A stretch of DNA of 52,774 nt from an uncultured Clostridia bacterium (GCA_937876205.1 CALEII010000039.1:1-52774); one strand, 5' to 3'; numbered from the stretch's first letter, positions 1-8,109 are shown. Made by a program: numbers and translations. Notes: generated by a model not told the origin, from the letters alone.

Positions 1-1175
1 TCGTGATACCAGCCGCCCCACATATCAAACCACCATATTCCCGAGCCCTTTGTCAGCTGATGTGCAAATGCTTTACGCAGTGCAGAAACTGAAAGTTCTT
101 TTGTTTCGGGTCCGCTCCACACGGTTTTATTACCATCGGCATCTGTGAGAAGCAGAATGTTTTCCGGATATCTGCCGGGGCGTGAATCCTGCATTCTCTT
201 TGTCAGATGAGTTCTTATGTCACACTCGACAAAATACAGCTTGCCGTGATTTTTTACGGTTCCGACAGGAAGCATATCACCCCAGTCAAGGCCGAGTTTT
301 CTGTTGTCGTCGTAGCAACAGGGTGAAGAAAAGAAATCAATATACGGTGAATCAATAATGTGCCTGAGTCCGTGAAGTCCGAGAAGAGGGTCATTCACAA
401 AGGCATTATAGCCATAGAACACCCCTGCGACCTGTTCATTGTTAATATAATCTTTCAGCACCTTGCAGAAATACCGGACAGCATTTGCTGCCATTTCGCA
501 ACAGAATTCACCGTAACGGCTGACAGTTTCATCATAACCTGCTCTGAACAAGTCATTCTTTGTAAATTCGGGTACATCGCAGATGCTATATTTCTCTTTT
601 ATCCACTCACGGAATATGCTGACACTTTTTTTTGAGAATGACCCTGCCATATCGTGATGCATCCATTCCTGAGTTGTGCCGCCGCAAAGCTGATAGCCTG
701 CAACCGAAGCAGAATAATCTGCCTTGCGGATGTGAGAAACAAGTTCTTTCAGTAGCTCAGCGCCGTCATTGAGGAACTTTTCAGAACAAAGGGATTCTCT
801 CATACCTGAGGGTGTTTCAACACATTCAGACACATTTTTCAATATCCATTTCCGTGGCATTGCGATGTTGATTCTCGGAAAAATCAGAGCATCGGGGCAT
901 TCGGCAATTATTTTTCTGACAATGGTGTCAAATTCATCGTAATCAGGATTTTCATTTTCAAAAACACCTGTAAGAAAGGGCGAAAAACCCGAAACATTAT
1001 TTATAGGCAGGTCAGTAAACGAAATGTTTACAAAAAACATCCTGTAGCCTGCTTTTATAAAATCGGAAAACTCACCGCATTCTTCAAAATATGTAGTGTA
1101 TGCAAGTGGTGAATGAAGCACACCGTCAATGTTTATATAAGGGGTTCCGTTTTTTAATTCAATCTGTGATCTCAT
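1..1175 (-). CDS. Putative glycoside hydrolase, TIM-barrel type (C-terminus outside window)
   Basis: An open frame runs leftward from an ATG at 1175 to the window edge without a stop, giving about 391 residues of an incomplete protein. It starts 4 bases after the stop of the upstream P-loop gene, so the two are probably co-transcribed. No signal peptide is seen. The frame ends in an aromatic-rich segment, GIWWFDMWGGWY, typical of late barrel strands of clan A beta-galactosidase-like (GH42-like) enzymes, and there are several acidic residues next to aromatic ones. I infer an intracellular glycosidase acting on an oligosaccharide. The family assignment is tentative, and the catalytic glutamates cannot be assigned with confidence from the part visible. 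Confidence 0.6.
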   Translation of the reverse strand, partial: MRSQIELKNGTPYINIDGVLHSPLAYTTYFEECGEFSDFIKAGYRMFFVNISFTDLPINNVSGFSPFLTGVFENENPDYDEFDTIVRKIIAECPDALIFPRINIAMPRKWILKNVSECVETPSGMRESLCSEKFLNDGAELLKELVSHIRKADYSASVAGYQLCGGTTQEWMHHDMAGSFSKKSVSIFREWIKEKYSICDVPEFTKNDLFRAGYDETVSRYGEFCCEMAANAVRYFCKVLKDYINNEQVAGVFYGYNAFVNDPLLGLHGLRHIIDSPYIDFFSSPCCYDDNRKLGLDWGDMLPVGTVKNHGKLYFVECDIRTHLTKRMQDSRPGRYPENILLLTDADGNKTVWSGPETKELSVSALRKAFAHQLTKGSGIWWFDMWGGWYH

Positions 1176-1179
1176 ATTT

Positions 1180-1665
1180 TCACCCATACTTTTTCATAAA
1201 TTTTTCAACCTGCTGTATCGTTTTCAGAACAACGGTTTTGTTCTTATATTTTTCTGCTATTTCGTCATAATATTGCCGTCTTTCTTTGTTTCTGCAGCCG
1301 AACAATGTAAACTTCACAAACCACCAATTCATGTCGTTTTTATAACCGTCTTTTCTGCGTGATGAAGTCCGTTTCAGTGCACGGGCAAAGCAAGTTAGTC
1401 GTGGAAGCTGTAACAAAATAATTATATCTGCATCTTCAAGTCGTTTGTCAATCATCAGATATGTATAATATCCGTCAATTATCCAGTTTTCCTTTTGCAT
1501 AAATTCTGAAACCTTCGGCAGCACAACGGAATCGTCAACAGGCTTCCATTCCTTGTCCCATTTCAGCTCATCAAGATGCAGAACGGGAATATTATTCTTT
1601 TCAGAAAGATAATCTGACAGATATGTTTTTCCGCTTCCTGCATAACCTAAAACTGCAATTTTCAT
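1180..1665 (-). CDS. P-loop nucleoside/adenylate kinase-like protein (FlaR/topology-modulation type)
   Basis: This 161-residue protein opens with a Walker A motif, GYAGSGKT, at residues 8-15. The motif is followed by an LDELKW segment and later an arginine-rich region near residues 95-105. This is the pattern of the small adenylate-kinase-like proteins annotated as DNA topology modulation protein FlaR. The family is predicted to be a nucleotide or small-molecule kinase, but its real substrate is unknown. The gene begins 2 bases after the stop of the peptidase-GNAT frame, behind a weak GGATA ribosome site, so it belongs to the same minus-strand operon. Its place among acetyltransferases and a methyltransferase suggests small-molecule modification, which is inference. 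Confidence 0.8.
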   Translation of the reverse strand: MKIAVLGYAGSGKTYLSDYLSEKNNIPVLHLDELKWDKEWKPVDDSVVLPKVSEFMQKENWIIDGYYTYLMIDKRLEDADIIILLQLPRLTCFARALKRTSSRRKDGYKNDMNWWFVKFTLFGCRNKERRQYYDEIAEKYKNKTVVLKTIQQVEKFMKKYG

Positions 1666-1667
1666 TT

Positions 1668-2654
1668 CTATATCCTTTTCATCAGTTTGAGATATTCTCC
1701 CTGTTCATCTGCACCGTCAAAAAGCACCTCAGTAAAGCCGAATTTTCTGTACAAATGCAAAGCATTGACATTATCCTTATCAACACCGATTGTCATTTCA
1801 GAAAAGCCCATTTCTTTTGCTTTTCTTATAAGAAATTCAAGAATTTCACTTCCGATACCACGGTTTCTGTAATCCTTTCTGACAATCATTCTTGAAACAT
1901 ATACTCTTTTTCCGGGAATGGTGTAATCGGGGTCATCAGTTCTTAATACCAAAGCACCCTCACCGATAAATTCATCATTGATTTTATAAATATAAACAAG
2001 ACGATTCCCGTTTTTTATCTCTTCAAGCCATTTGCCGGCAAGAGGTTGTGTCTTCATGTTCCATATATTTGAACATTTATTGTAGTCTTCGAGAGCAAGA
2101 GGCTCGATACCTGTTTTTGCAAACTTTGTAAACGTTCTGTTCAAAGCCCTATATTTCATATTTGCGATTTCTTTCAGGGAATGTGTCTTCATAAGATGCT
2201 CAACAAACCGACAGCCGAGAAAATATCCCACATCCGAATGTCCGTTATATGAACACCAATCACCGAAAAAGTCCTGCACACTTATCTTTTTATCAAGACG
2301 GCGAAGATACTCTCTCTTTATTTGGTTCTCATTTTTATAGCACCAATCAAGCCACCCGTCTTTATCCTGATGATAAAACTCATCATCACCGCAAAGGATA
2401 TGCTCGCAAACCATTGCAACACCCTCACAGTAAAGCTGTGCAATGCCTTTTCGGCGTTTTGTGTATTCGGGAATATGCAGATTGCCGTTGAGTTTATGCC
2501 ACAGATGACCGATTTCGTGCAATATCAGAGCACGCATATTCGTTTCATCGCCCCAGCTGAGTTCGATAATTTTTTCTATTCCTAATAAAACTGTATTTTT
2601 ACCGTCAAGCGTAGTTGCCCAGCCTGCACCGTTGCAAAGACCGAGATACAACAC
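1668..2654 (-). CDS. Zinc peptidase-like domain fused to GNAT acetyltransferase (3' part of a frameshifted gene)
   Basis: This 328-residue frame has two parts. Residues 1 to about 190 contain an HEIGH zinc-binding motif at residues 46-50 and a downstream glutamate at 77 (LYCEG), typical of gluzincin-type metallopeptidases. From about residue 200 a GNAT domain follows, with the acetyl-CoA pyrophosphate loop RNRGIG and the C-terminal ALHLYRKFGF motif. The apparent start at 2654 is only where the frame opens. The preceding frame (2654-2935) encodes the missing N-terminal part, and shifting frame near 2682-2692 gives continuous sequence reading NLFDNEPDINIVLYLGLCN. The gene is therefore probably one reading frame broken by a single-base deletion or a sequencing error. 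The GNAT part could still be made from an internal start. Confidence 0.75.
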   Translation of the reverse strand: MLYLGLCNGAGWATTLDGKNTVLLGIEKIIELSWGDETNMRALILHEIGHLWHKLNGNLHIPEYTKRRKGIAQLYCEGVAMVCEHILCGDDEFYHQDKDGWLDWCYKNENQIKREYLRRLDKKISVQDFFGDWCSYNGHSDVGYFLGCRFVEHLMKTHSLKEIANMKYRALNRTFTKFAKTGIEPLALEDYNKCSNIWNMKTQPLAGKWLEEIKNGNRLVYIYKINDEFIGEGALVLRTDDPDYTIPGKRVYVSRMIVRKDYRNRGIGSEILEFLIRKAKEMGFSEMTIGVDKDNVNALHLYRKFGFTEVLFDGADEQGEYLKLMKRI

Positions 2655-2935
2655 TATGTTGATATCAGGCTCATTGTCAAACAGGTTGACAAATTATCAT
2701 TCAGCGTATCAATAACGAACTTAAAATTTCTGCTGACAAAATCGATTTTTTCATTGTTCAAAGCATTTTCAAGAACAGGCAAAATATCATTATTGAAATC
2801 ATAACTTTTTGCATCATTTTCACATTTTGAGGGAAGCTCATGTGATATTTCTCCTGCATATTTCCGCCATAGTTCAATATCAAAACCGTTTGCAAAAACT
2901 GATTTGATTTTATCACAGGTATTTATGATTTTCAT
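2654..2935 (-). CDS. N-terminal part of the frameshifted peptidase-GNAT gene
   Basis: This 93-residue frame begins at an ATG 4 bases after the methyltransferase stop and encodes the start of the same metallopeptidase-like protein as the next frame. It carries no recognisable catalytic residue. Its last dozen residues (from about position 80) lose the alternating hydrophobic pattern and end in an out-of-frame tail, STCLTMSLIST. In the neighbouring frame the same bases give a plausible continuation into the HEIGH-containing domain. On its own this would be an unexplained small protein, but read with the adjacent frame it is the 5' piece of one broken gene. Confidence 0.65.
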   Translation of the reverse strand: MKIINTCDKIKSVFANGFDIELWRKYAGEISHELPSKCENDAKSYDFNNDILPVLENALNNEKIDFVSRNFKFVIDTLNDNLSTCLTMSLIST

Positions 2936-2939
2936 ATTA

Positions 2940-3728
2940 TCATTTCCTTGCCAACTGCAAATCTAATGTATCGTAAATAGTAATTTCACCGCCGTGACGA
3001 TTAATTGCATCTTCAATTTTTGAAAAGAACTCTGTTCTGACTTTTTCTTCAATAGCGATATGGTCTGAATATGTACCAAGAAGTGCTATATATTCTTTTG
3101 CAGCAAATGTGCGTGTGCGATAAAACAATTTATATTGAATATCCGTAAAGCCATATTTCGCAGCGATTAGTGCTCTGTTTTCAGCCTGTTCTTCAGAATA
3201 TTCAACTAACGGTTCCTGTCTCTTATTGTGATATTCATAATAGTAATCCGCATAAATTCTGTCCATTTCAGCTGATAGTTCAGGCTTTCCTTTATCACGA
3301 TAAGGATGATTTGCGAATCGAGCGAATACTCCGCCGTTTTTCAGTATATTATAAACCTTTTTATAGCCGATTTCTTCGGGTATCCAATGAAAGGCAGAAG
3401 CAGAATAAATTAAGTCATATTCACCACCCAAACCAACATCTTCAAACTTTCCTGATACTGTTGAAAAGTTAGGGTAATCCTTAAATTTCTCACTGCAAAT
3501 TTTGCAGAAATTCTCACCATAATCAACCGCTGTAAGGTTACAACCTGTTTTTAGTATGGGTAATGTGGCTTGACCGCCTCCGATACCTATTTCAGCAACA
3601 CGACTCCGATTATTTATCGGAATATATTCAAAAATAGCCTGATACAGTTCATCAACATATCCGGGACGAAGTTTTTCATAAGTATCTGCAACTGTATCAA
3701 AAGTCCAATTCAAACTGTTTATTATCAT
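2940..3728 (-). CDS. Class I SAM-dependent methyltransferase
   Basis: This is a 262-residue cytosolic protein. The SAM-binding motif I appears as VAEIGIGGG at residues 44-52, followed by an acidic residue at the end of strand 2 (AVDYG), a motif around EDVGLGGEYDLIYSASAFHW, and a post-motif KNGGVF. This order is diagnostic of class I Rossmann-type methyltransferases of the methyltransf_11/25 type. The substrate cannot be read from the sequence. It lies between a GNAT gene (14 bases upstream) and the frameshifted peptidase gene, in the same orientation. The context suggests modification of a small molecule rather than a housekeeping RNA or protein substrate. Confidence 0.82.
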   Translation of the reverse strand: MIINSLNWTFDTVADTYEKLRPGYVDELYQAIFEYIPINNRSRVAEIGIGGGQATLPILKTGCNLTAVDYGENFCKICSEKFKDYPNFSTVSGKFEDVGLGGEYDLIYSASAFHWIPEEIGYKKVYNILKNGGVFARFANHPYRDKGKPELSAEMDRIYADYYYEYHNKRQEPLVEYSEEQAENRALIAAKYGFTDIQYKLFYRTRTFAAKEYIALLGTYSDHIAIEEKVRTEFFSKIEDAINRHGGEITIYDTLDLQLARK

Positions 3729-3742
3729 AATCTCATTTTCCT

Positions 3743-4246
3743 CTAAATAAATAACTTCTCCATTATTACGCTTCCGCCGTAATCTTCTATTACTTCAAAT
3801 CCGTTTTTTACATACATTCCATATGATACTGGGGTATGTTTGAAACAATTCAGGACCATTTTCCCGAAGCCTTTTTCTTTGGCATCCTCCTGAAGCTTTA
3901 CAAAAGCACTTTTTCCGTAGCCTTTTCCACGAAGCTCTTCTTTTATAACATTCTCCGTAACAAATGCTGCATTTTCTTCAAAAGGACTTTTCTGATATCC
4001 GATAACTCCGATTTTTTCACCGTCTTCGTTTATAATTACATACAGATAGTTGTCAGCGGAATCTGCACCGTCAGGAAAAATATCGTTGAATTCCCTTTTT
4101 GCAGCTTTTCGGGCTTTAAATCTTAATTTTTCATCACCGGCTTTTATCAGATGGTCTGCATAGTTCTTTACAGACCACTTTGCATAAACAGAAAATTCTT
4201 CAGCATTCATATTTCCGAAAGTTATCGGCTTTAATTCCTTGTTCAT
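3743..4246 (-). CDS. GNAT family N-acetyltransferase
   Basis: This 167-residue protein has the GNAT fold. Strand-rich residues 65-95 lead to the acetyl-CoA loop ELRGKGYGKSAF near 105-116 and the C-terminal strand MYVKNGFEVIEDYGG. The residues after the loop, AFVKLQEDAKEKGFGKMVL, form the usual helix-strand pair. The gene lies 18 bases after the previous acetyltransferase and 14 bases before the methyltransferase. The acceptor substrate is unknown; amino, peptide or drug N-acetylation are all possible for this superfamily. The start at 4246 is supported by an adjacent purine-rich GGAGATG ribosome site. Confidence 0.85.
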   Translation of the reverse strand: MNKELKPITFGNMNAEEFSVYAKWSVKNYADHLIKAGDEKLRFKARKAAKREFNDIFPDGADSADNYLYVIINEDGEKIGVIGYQKSPFEENAAFVTENVIKEELRGKGYGKSAFVKLQEDAKEKGFGKMVLNCFKHTPVSYGMYVKNGFEVIEDYGGSVIMEKLFI

Positions 4247-4264
4247 AATTTTTCATCTCCGGTA

Positions 4265-4816
4265 TTATAAATATTTCTGCATATAAACCAAGTTCTGATA
4301 TGTACCGTCTTTGAGTTTGAAGAATTTCGGTTCTACTGATACAACTTGAAACCCGAATTTCTGATAAAGTGCTTTAGCACGGCTATTTCCCTCGATAAAT
4401 TCAAGGTCAACAATTTCTGTACCGTTATGTTTTTCTGCTGCTTTTATCAATTCTTTAAACATTGCTGAACCAATACCAATATTCCAATACTTTTTCTGAA
4501 GGGCGATACCCACTGTTGCTCTATGGGAAGTCTTGCTGCCGGTTTTAAAAGTGATGTCACAGTTGCCTGCAATTGCACCATCAACATAACAAGCAATAAA
4601 CAATGTGTTCTGACTTTCACGTACATTTAGAATAAATTTCTCTTCACTTTCTACAGTAACATTCTCCCAATCTTCAATTGTGCGAGAAAGAAACTCAGTT
4701 TCACCGCTGGAAGTTTTAATACTGTTAAGTAACATTTCGGCATCTTCAATTTCAGGGGTTTTTAATATAGCTTCCATGCCATTTTTCAATATAATTCTCT
4801 TTTCTTCAAATATCAT
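4265..4816 (-). CDS. GNAT family N-acetyltransferase
   Basis: This 183-residue protein begins with an RIILKNG segment as in RimJ/RimL-like and ribosomal or drug acetyltransferases. It contains the GNAT core: VGIALQKKYWNIGIGSAMF, with the acetyl-CoA-binding IGIGSAM loop near residues 110-118, and the C-terminal NSRAKALYQKFGFQVV motif. Its start codon overlaps the stop of the upstream 277-residue acetyltransferase in an ATGA arrangement, so the two are translationally coupled. The substrate cannot be determined. It is the second of three complete acetyltransferases in a row, which points to detoxification or metabolite tailoring rather than a single housekeeping role. Confidence 0.87.
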   Translation of the reverse strand: MIFEEKRIILKNGMEAILKTPEIEDAEMLLNSIKTSSGETEFLSRTIEDWENVTVESEEKFILNVRESQNTLFIACYVDGAIAGNCDITFKTGSKTSHRATVGIALQKKYWNIGIGSAMFKELIKAAEKHNGTEIVDLEFIEGNSRAKALYQKFGFQVVSVEPKFFKLKDGTYQNLVYMQKYL

Positions 4817-5646
4817 TCTGATTCTTCCTTTCTTATTATGTTTTTATATCCGGGCAACACATAATAATCTATTTCATTATCTGCTTTATATATAAAACCT
4901 GTAATTCTTCCTTGGTAATACAATGCTTTGAAGCTGATATCCTTGTTTCTTCTTGCATTCCAAGCCATATTTTTAATGTCCTTTCTGTGCGGTTTTCGTT
5001 TTGCTTCCTTACAATACTCTTTCCACACACAGTAAACCTCTTTTATCTGTGGCCTGTTATAGGGATTTATGCTGATAAAATCTGTAGGCTTTACAAGCTC
5101 TGAAATCGCCTTATCAATTTCCGCAGTATTCTGATTCTGTGTCAAATGCTTACAGTAAACTAAATAATGTCCCCAGCCCTGATGAAAGCCTGTGTCACTG
5201 TATCCCATTGATTTCCAGAATGGGATTCCGTGTACAGGGTCAGGGAAAAGCATAACTGTTTCAGCTCCGTTATTTTTGAATATGTTTTCTATGTACCCAT
5301 TCAGTATTCTGCCGTAGCCTTTTCTTCTGTGCTTCGGTGAAATATAAAAATCATTGACTGAACCATATTTATACGGAATGTCAAAGAAGTCTTGTGAGGA
5401 TGTTGAAATTGATGTAAAACCGATTATTTCTTTACCTGACTGTATAACTAAAAAATAATCTGAATTACTATCTGATGCCCTTGAAATGATATCGTAAAAA
5501 AGCTTAAAAAATACCTTCTTGCTACCGGGTGTTTCGCCGTGATTTCTTAAAGTCTTTATTTTATAGTTTACATAGAGTTTTCTGAGTTTTCTGAACTGAT
5601 CAATGTTTTCTGCAGTAATACTTGTGAATGTAATGTCTTTTTTCAT
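4813..5646 (-). CDS. GNAT family N-acetyltransferase with C-terminal extension
   Basis: This 277-residue protein has an N-terminal GNAT domain (residues 1 to about 165) with the acetyl-CoA loop HRRKGYGRIL near residues 104-113 and FWKSMGYSDTGFHQGW in the last strand. A further ~110 residues follow, rich in charged and aromatic residues, which I do not recognise. It is the first gene after the leader ORF and terminator at 5665-5783, so its expression is the most likely target of that attenuator. The ribosome site AAAGAGGA lies about 6 bases before the ATG. The acceptor substrate is unknown. An antibiotic or toxic metabolite is plausible from the regulatory layout, but this is inference. Confidence 0.82.
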   Translation of the reverse strand: MKKDITFTSITAENIDQFRKLRKLYVNYKIKTLRNHGETPGSKKVFFKLFYDIISRASDSNSDYFLVIQSGKEIIGFTSISTSSQDFFDIPYKYGSVNDFYISPKHRRKGYGRILNGYIENIFKNNGAETVMLFPDPVHGIPFWKSMGYSDTGFHQGWGHYLVYCKHLTQNQNTAEIDKAISELVKPTDFISINPYNRPQIKEVYCVWKEYCKEAKRKPHRKDIKNMAWNARRNKDISFKALYYQGRITGFIYKADNEIDYYVLPGYKNIIRKEESE

Positions 5647-5664
5647 TGCTGTCCTCTTTCTTGT

Positions 5665-5700
5665 GAAAAATTAAGGCATCTCCGAAACCGAAGATGCCTT
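5665..5700 (-). terminator. Intrinsic terminator/attenuator hairpin upstream of the GNAT operon
   Basis: Read leftward, AAGGCATCT and AGATGCCTT form a perfect 9-bp stem around a 10-base loop, followed by AATTTTT. The hairpin lies downstream of a consensus promoter and an 18-codon ORF and only 19 bases before the first acetyltransferase. It is therefore more likely an attenuator of that operon than the end of the DUF554 transcript, although it could serve both. Confidence 0.75.
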
Positions 5701-5726
5701 GTTGATTCAGAAAGATATGTATCACA

Positions 5727-5783
5727 TCAATCACAAACGGACAAAACGGCATTTCGATTTTGTAAGATAATAGTCATTGTCAT
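5727..5783 (-). CDS. 18-residue leader peptide ORF
   Basis: A minus-strand ORF starts at an ATG at 5783, behind a GGTGG ribosome site, and ends at TGA 5727-5729. The product would be MTMTIILQNRNAVLSVCD. It begins about 25 bases after the predicted transcript start of a perfect consensus promoter and is followed 26 bases later by the intrinsic terminator hairpin. Codons 10-12 (CGA AAT GCC) are complementary to part of the terminator's 5' arm (GGCATCTTCG), so the translation state of this ORF could decide whether the terminator folds. The peptide is too short for a domain call; I infer a regulatory leader. Confidence 0.5.
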   Translation of the reverse strand: MTMTIILQNRNAVLSVCD

Positions 5784-5814
5784 TTTGTCCACCTGCCTTT
5801 CAGTAATTTTCTAA

Positions 5815-5843
5815 ATTATAACATTATCAATATTTATTGTCAA
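5815..5843 (-). promoter_or_regulatory. Sigma-A promoter for the leader/GNAT operon
   Basis: On the minus strand TTGACA (5838-5843) and TATAAT (5815-5820) are separated by exactly 17 bases, a perfect match to the vegetative consensus. The promoter lies within a few bases of the DUF554 stop codon, so it starts a new transcript near position 5808. Confidence 0.88.
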
Positions 5844-5846
5844 TAA

Positions 5847-6581
5847 TTATTTGGCAATAAAGCTCTCGGCTAAAGCCCATATAACTGCAATAAATATAGT
5901 CGGAAGCATATTTGCAACCTTAATCATTTTGCCCCATACAAGATTTACGCCGACACAGAAAATCAGCATTGAGCCTGTAAGTGAGAGGTAGGAGAGTGCT
6001 GTTTCGGTAAGTACGGGCTCAATGAAAGTTGCGAGAATTGTGACAGAGCCCTGAAAGATTGCAATGGGAATTGCTGAGAAAATACAACCCTTGCCCATTG
6101 CCGCAGTCATAACCATAATTATAATAAGGTCGAGAACGGACTTAGCCGCAAGGATGGAGTAATCACCGTTTATGCCGTCCTGAACTGCGCCTACAACTGC
6201 CATTGCACCGATACAGACAGTCAGTGAAGCAGTGACAAAACCGTCAACAAAGCCTGTATCCTTGTCACTTTTTGTCTTGCGTTTGAGCCATTCGCCGAAA
6301 CGCTCAAGATGATGCTCAATATTAAGAAGCTCACCGATAATTGAGCCGATGATAACACAGCCTATCATCATCATTGTTCCGCCGCTTTCAAGCTTTCCCT
6401 CGGGTGTAACGGTGAACATTTCCTGCAATGCTCCTGCGATGCCTATGAATATAACGCACACACCGTTTGCTTTCATTATTGTGTCCTGTAAACGGTCGGG
6501 AATTTTCTTGCCGAAAAGCATTCCGCCCAACCCGCCTAAAATTATTGCGGCAGTATTTATAATTGTTCCTAAGCCTATCAT
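5847..6581 (-). CDS. DUF554 family membrane protein
   Basis: This 244-residue hydrophobic protein has about seven predicted membrane segments. Its N-terminus, IGLGTIINTAAIILGGLGGMLFGK, has the glycine-rich pattern characteristic of the DUF554 (YdfK) family, and family-typical segments such as FVTASLTVCIGAMAVVGAVQDG and AAKSVLDLIIIMVMTAAMG follow. The family's function is unknown; some members have been proposed to be transporters. The gene stands alone between two transcription signals: a candidate promoter at 6615-6643 and the GNAT operon promoter immediately after its stop. The start is supported by an AAGGTG ribosome site 7 bases upstream. Confidence 0.88.
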   Translation of the reverse strand: MIGLGTIINTAAIILGGLGGMLFGKKIPDRLQDTIMKANGVCVIFIGIAGALQEMFTVTPEGKLESGGTMMMIGCVIIGSIIGELLNIEHHLERFGEWLKRKTKSDKDTGFVDGFVTASLTVCIGAMAVVGAVQDGINGDYSILAAKSVLDLIIIMVMTAAMGKGCIFSAIPIAIFQGSVTILATFIEPVLTETALSYLSLTGSMLIFCVGVNLVWGKMIKVANMLPTIFIAVIWALAESFIAK

Positions 6582-6614
6582 TTCTTACACCTTGCCAATG
6601 AATTTATAATGCAT

Positions 6615-6643
6615 AATATAACACTAAATGTTTTAAACTGCAA
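6615..6643 (-). promoter_or_regulatory. Candidate promoter for the DUF554 gene
   Basis: On the minus strand TTGCAG (6638-6643) and TATATT (6615-6620) are spaced by 17 bases, about 35 bases before the start codon. The match to the consensus is good but not perfect, and it follows directly after the terminator of the upstream gene. Confidence 0.6.
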
Positions 6644-6651
6644 GTGGAAAT

Positions 6652-6677
6652 TAAAAAACACGGACAAATGCCCGTGT
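6652..6677 (-). terminator. Intrinsic terminator after the 469-residue membrane protein gene
   Basis: Read leftward, ACACGGGC-ATTT-GTCCGTGT forms an 8-bp stem with one G-T pair, followed by TTTTTT. It begins 11 bases after the stop codon of the gene ending at 6688. Confidence 0.85.
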
Positions 6678-6687
6678 TCCTTACGTG

Positions 6688-8097
6688 TTATTCTTTTACA
6701 TAAACACTTTCTGTGATTTCACTTTTTTCTTCAGAAATTAAGCTGAGATCCTTGTTTATTATATAAATTTTTTCCTTTGATATGTAAACAAAATCATCAT
6801 TGCCGAAGCCGTTGTCATATTCGCAATAGTATTCAAATTCTTTATCTTCGGATGTTTTTAATTCTGCATACTCATATGTAAAAGTTCCGCTGTCTGTTGA
6901 ATTGTATTTGATCAAAGCGTCGGGCGCATAGCATAATTTTCCATCTTTTATGCAAATGTTGATAGTTATACCGTCATTATTAGAAAAAAGTTCTTCGGAA
7001 TAGATGATTTTTCCTGTTCCGTCAGTTGTGATAATTGATTGTGTTTTATATTTTTCTGTATAAGGAATAAACTTTTCAAGATATGTCAGTTTTTCACTTA
7101 CGCCGGGGTAATCTGACGGTAATTTGCTGTATTGACTATATGCCTCAGCTATAGAAATTGATTCCATTTTTTCTGCGAGACCGAATTTTGCTTCAAGCAA
7201 TTTTTCTTCACTGTCTTTGTAGTTGCCGAGAACCTCAAAATCTGCAATCGCCCCCTCATAATTGCCGTTATTTAATGAAGCAACAGCAGTATTGTATCCT
7301 GTGTTTATTAACAGTAATATACCTCCGGCTATAATCAGAATAATAGTCAGCAATATTATTCCTAAAGTAATAAGTACTTTTTTCTTGCGACGCTTCTTTG
7401 ACTCTGTTTTTTGAACAACTTTTTCACCTTTTAACAAATTCAGAGTATTGTCAATATCTGATAATGCAAATTTTTCATCCTCTGAAAACTCTGCGTCAGC
7501 CGTTCTGTTTGCATTGAGAATTGCAGAATACTCTGCAATTTTTTTGTCCGCAATTTCAGGACTTGTTGCTTTGTAATTGTGAAGTTCTGTTATTGTGTTA
7601 TTCAAAAGTGATTTTTCTTTTAAATGTGCTGTCCAAAATATGTTGTTTTGGGTTTCTTGAATAAAATTACTGAATAAGCAGTTGTCAGTAATGTTTAACA
7701 AGCAGTCATCAGGCTTTGATATTGGAATGTATTTTTCGGAGCTTACCCATATTGTATTGTCAAAAATAACCGTGATACCGGTTATCTCAAAAGAACGCAC
7801 AGTTTTATCTGTCAGGATAATTGGAGAGTTTGAACCGAATGTGTCTTTGAAATTAACGGAAATATCAAGATACTGATGTTCAATGTTTTCTAAAACAATG
7901 TTTTTTTCAACATCAAAGAAATTAAATCTTACTTTTAAAGCTTTGATAGGTTTATCGGATATGTTTTCGTATTTTATCTGTGCAAGAATTCTGTTTATTT
8001 CGTTGTCTTTTGATATTACTCCGGCACGTACAATGACAGGGCTGTTCTGTGAAAACAGATTTTCAGGCATTTTCCATAAGGAACTGTATCTTTCCAT
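6688..8097 (-). CDS. Single-pass membrane protein with TPR-like extracytoplasmic segment, function unknown
   Basis: This protein of 469 residues has an N-terminal region of about 235 residues without a signal peptide, rich in beta-strand pattern. A KKRRKKK stop-transfer patch and a hydrophobic membrane helix follow at about 240-265. The next segment, YNTAVASLNNGNYEGAIADF and beyond, has tetratricopeptide-like spacing. The last ~150 residues look like a beta-rich domain. The basic patch just before the helix suggests that the N-terminus is inside and the C-terminus outside. It lies 12 bases after the small two-helix membrane protein gene and probably shares its promoter. I do not recognise a family or function. 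Confidence 0.75.
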   Translation of the reverse strand: MERYSSLWKMPENLFSQNSPVIVRAGVISKDNEINRILAQIKYENISDKPIKALKVRFNFFDVEKNIVLENIEHQYLDISVNFKDTFGSNSPIILTDKTVRSFEITGITVIFDNTIWVSSEKYIPISKPDDCLLNITDNCLFSNFIQETQNNIFWTAHLKEKSLLNNTITELHNYKATSPEIADKKIAEYSAILNANRTADAEFSEDEKFALSDIDNTLNLLKGEKVVQKTESKKRRKKKVLITLGIILLTIILIIAGGILLLINTGYNTAVASLNNGNYEGAIADFEVLGNYKDSEEKLLEAKFGLAEKMESISIAEAYSQYSKLPSDYPGVSEKLTYLEKFIPYTEKYKTQSIITTDGTGKIIYSEELFSNNDGITINICIKDGKLCYAPDALIKYNSTDSGTFTYEYAELKTSEDKEFEYYCEYDNGFGNDDFVYISKEKIYIINKDLSLISEEKSEITESVYVKE

Positions 8098-8109
8098 TTT
8101 TTACACCTC

